From: Candidatus Cryptobacteroides faecihippi
GTDB lineage: Bacteria > Bacteroidota > Bacteroidia > Bacteroidales > UBA932
Direction of reading: 5' to 3'
Length of the DNA: 7,014 nucleotides
Assembly (NCBI GenBank): GCA_018066065.1
Contig: JAGHSC010000279.1
Location: 1 to 7,014, forward strand
Part shown: one piece after another, positions 6,158-7,014 of the stretch
Layout: each line of letters begins with the position of its first letter
How positions within the stretch are numbered: position 1 is the first letter of the stretch
The notes under the pieces: generated by a model
Database searches by the model: none
What the model was told of the DNA's origin: nothing
What the model saw: only the letters and a program-made list of their open reading frames with translations
Translations under genes and position numbers: made by a program

Positions 6158-7014
6158 ATGTTTGGAAATAGATCAATCTGCATACTCACTCTCGTCGCCT
6201 TTATGTCGGCTTTCCTCCCGGGATGCCGTCACCGTCACGGAGAAGAGCCGGTGGCGGAGGTGAACGATTCCATCCCGGCCATGGGCTTCTGGCCTGACTC
6301 CCTCTGCCAGGAGGCAGGGAAGGTCCGTCCGGGTGAGACCTTCACCGGGCTCATGACCCGACTGGGCATGGCCTCCGAGTCTGCCTTCTCTCTTGTGAAC
6401 GGCCTGGACAGCATCTTCGATGTCAGGAAGCTAAGGGCGGACAATCCCATCGTGGCCTACTATCAGGTCGATTCTTCGTCCGGCCAGACGGTCAGGACAC
6501 TCAAGTACGTCGAGTACAAGAAGAACATAGCTTCAAGCATCATCTTCAAGGCCGAGGAGCCTGTGGGTGCGTGGAACTACGAAAGACCTGTCGTCAAGGA
6601 AAGGCGCTTCGTCGACGTGACCATCTCGTCCAGCCTGTGGCAGGACATGAAGGCAAGCGGTGCCGACCCTCGGCTCATCGCATCCCTGTCTGACATCTAT
6701 GCGTGGACCGTCGACTTCTTCGGGCTCCAGGACGGGGATGAGTTCAAGGTGATGTACCAGCAGAGTGTCTGCGAAGCGGATGTCGTTGCCATCGACACGA
6801 TCTACTACGCAGAGTTCCACCGCGGCGAGAAGGTCATCCCTGCCGTGCGGTTCGAGGTGCCGGAAGTCGGAGGCAGGTACTGGAAACCAGACGGGGAGAG
6901 CATGAAGGGTGCATTCCTCAAGGCTCCTCTTCAGTTCTCTAGGATCAGCTCGGGCTTCTCCTACCACAGGAAGCATCCTGTCACCGGAAAGGTAAGGCCT
7001 CACACCGCCGTCGA
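6158..7014 (+). CDS. M23-family zinc metallopeptidase (MepM-like murein endopeptidase), probable lipoprotein, N-terminal part
   Basis: The gene is partial: 285 full codons from the ATG at 6158 to the right edge. Residues 1-22 form a signal peptide with a hydrophobic core (ICILTLVAFMSAFL) ending in LPGC, so C23 is a plausible lipidation site, with an uncommon Pro at -2. The next residues (RHRHGEE) are not an evident surface-export signal of Bacteroidota lipoproteins, so a periplasmic location is likely. The middle (about 55-260) resembles the all-beta and helical regions before the catalytic domain in MepM/Csd3-type proteins, for example YAWTVDFFGLQDGDEFKVMYQQ (181-202). Near the end, SSGFSYHRKHPVTGK (264-278) is followed by H282-x3-D286, the first pair of zinc ligands of M23 peptidases; D286 is cut by the window edge. 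The second catalytic motif (HxH) must lie downstream. Such enzymes cut peptide cross-links in peptidoglycan. Whether this copy is active cannot be judged from the part seen. Confidence 0.9.
   Translation, partial: MFGNRSICILTLVAFMSAFLPGCRHRHGEEPVAEVNDSIPAMGFWPDSLCQEAGKVRPGETFTGLMTRLGMASESAFSLVNGLDSIFDVRKLRADNPIVAYYQVDSSSGQTVRTLKYVEYKKNIASSIIFKAEEPVGAWNYERPVVKERRFVDVTISSSLWQDMKASGADPRLIASLSDIYAWTVDFFGLQDGDEFKVMYQQSVCEADVVAIDTIYYAEFHRGEKVIPAVRFEVPEVGGRYWKPDGESMKGAFLKAPLQFSRISSGFSYHRKHPVTGKVRPHTAV

Noticed and set aside
5566..6184. 12-bp direct repeat TCAATCTGCATA at 5566-5577 and 6173-6184
   Set aside because: About one such match is expected by chance in 7 kb, and it does not extend further on either side.
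6094..6189. Longer nitroreductase start at 6189
   Set aside because: The extra 32 residues would cross both divergent promoters and the start of the M23 gene, and the family N-terminus begins at 6093.
6535..7003. Minus-strand 156-codon open frame opposite the M23 gene
   Set aside because: The plus-strand translation has clear M23 features and a signal peptide; the antisense frame shows no family features.

Overview
The window looks like an ordinary chromosomal housekeeping segment of a member of the Bacteroidota, probably Bacteroidales. I see no mobile element, CRISPR array, RNA gene or obvious new system. The lineage call rests on promoters of the Bacteroidota type (TTTG, 19-20 bp, TAnnTTTG) in three of the four AT-rich gaps, weak or absent Shine-Dalgarno sequences, and proteins that read as Bacteroidales-like versions of their families. 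Coding DNA is fairly GC-rich with frequent AGG arginine codons, so an uncultured gut or rumen Bacteroidales is a reasonable but unproven guess.

Layout from left to right: (1) positions 1-349, minus strand, hold the N-terminal part of a ferredoxin:NADP+ reductase alpha-subunit-like flavoprotein (NfnA/SudB type), running off the left edge. (2) A 72-bp gap holds its promoter. (3) metH (422-3883) and metF (3887-4810), minus strand, form a two-gene unit only 3 bp apart, with a good promoter upstream of metF. (4) trmO/tsaA (4875-5576) and a small nitroreductase-family gene (5566-6093), minus strand, overlap by 11 bp. (5) A 64-bp divergent gap carries a promoter on each strand. (6) From 6158, plus strand, an M23-family (MepM-like) cell-wall peptidase, probably a lipoprotein, runs off the right edge in the middle of its first zinc-binding motif.

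Functionally, MetF makes 5-methyltetrahydrofolate and MetH uses it to methylate homocysteine to methionine, so the central operon is the folate-to-methionine step of one-carbon metabolism. TrmO uses S-adenosylmethionine, the product of that pathway, to methylate t6A37 in tRNA. No terminator hairpin is visible between trmO and metF, so read-through from the nitroreductase promoter is possible, although metF has its own promoter. The most interesting points are modest: a MetH reactivation domain with Lys in place of the usual AdoMet-contacting Arg and with a His/Cys cluster, and a divergent promoter pair placed so close to both start codons that both mRNAs should be nearly leaderless.
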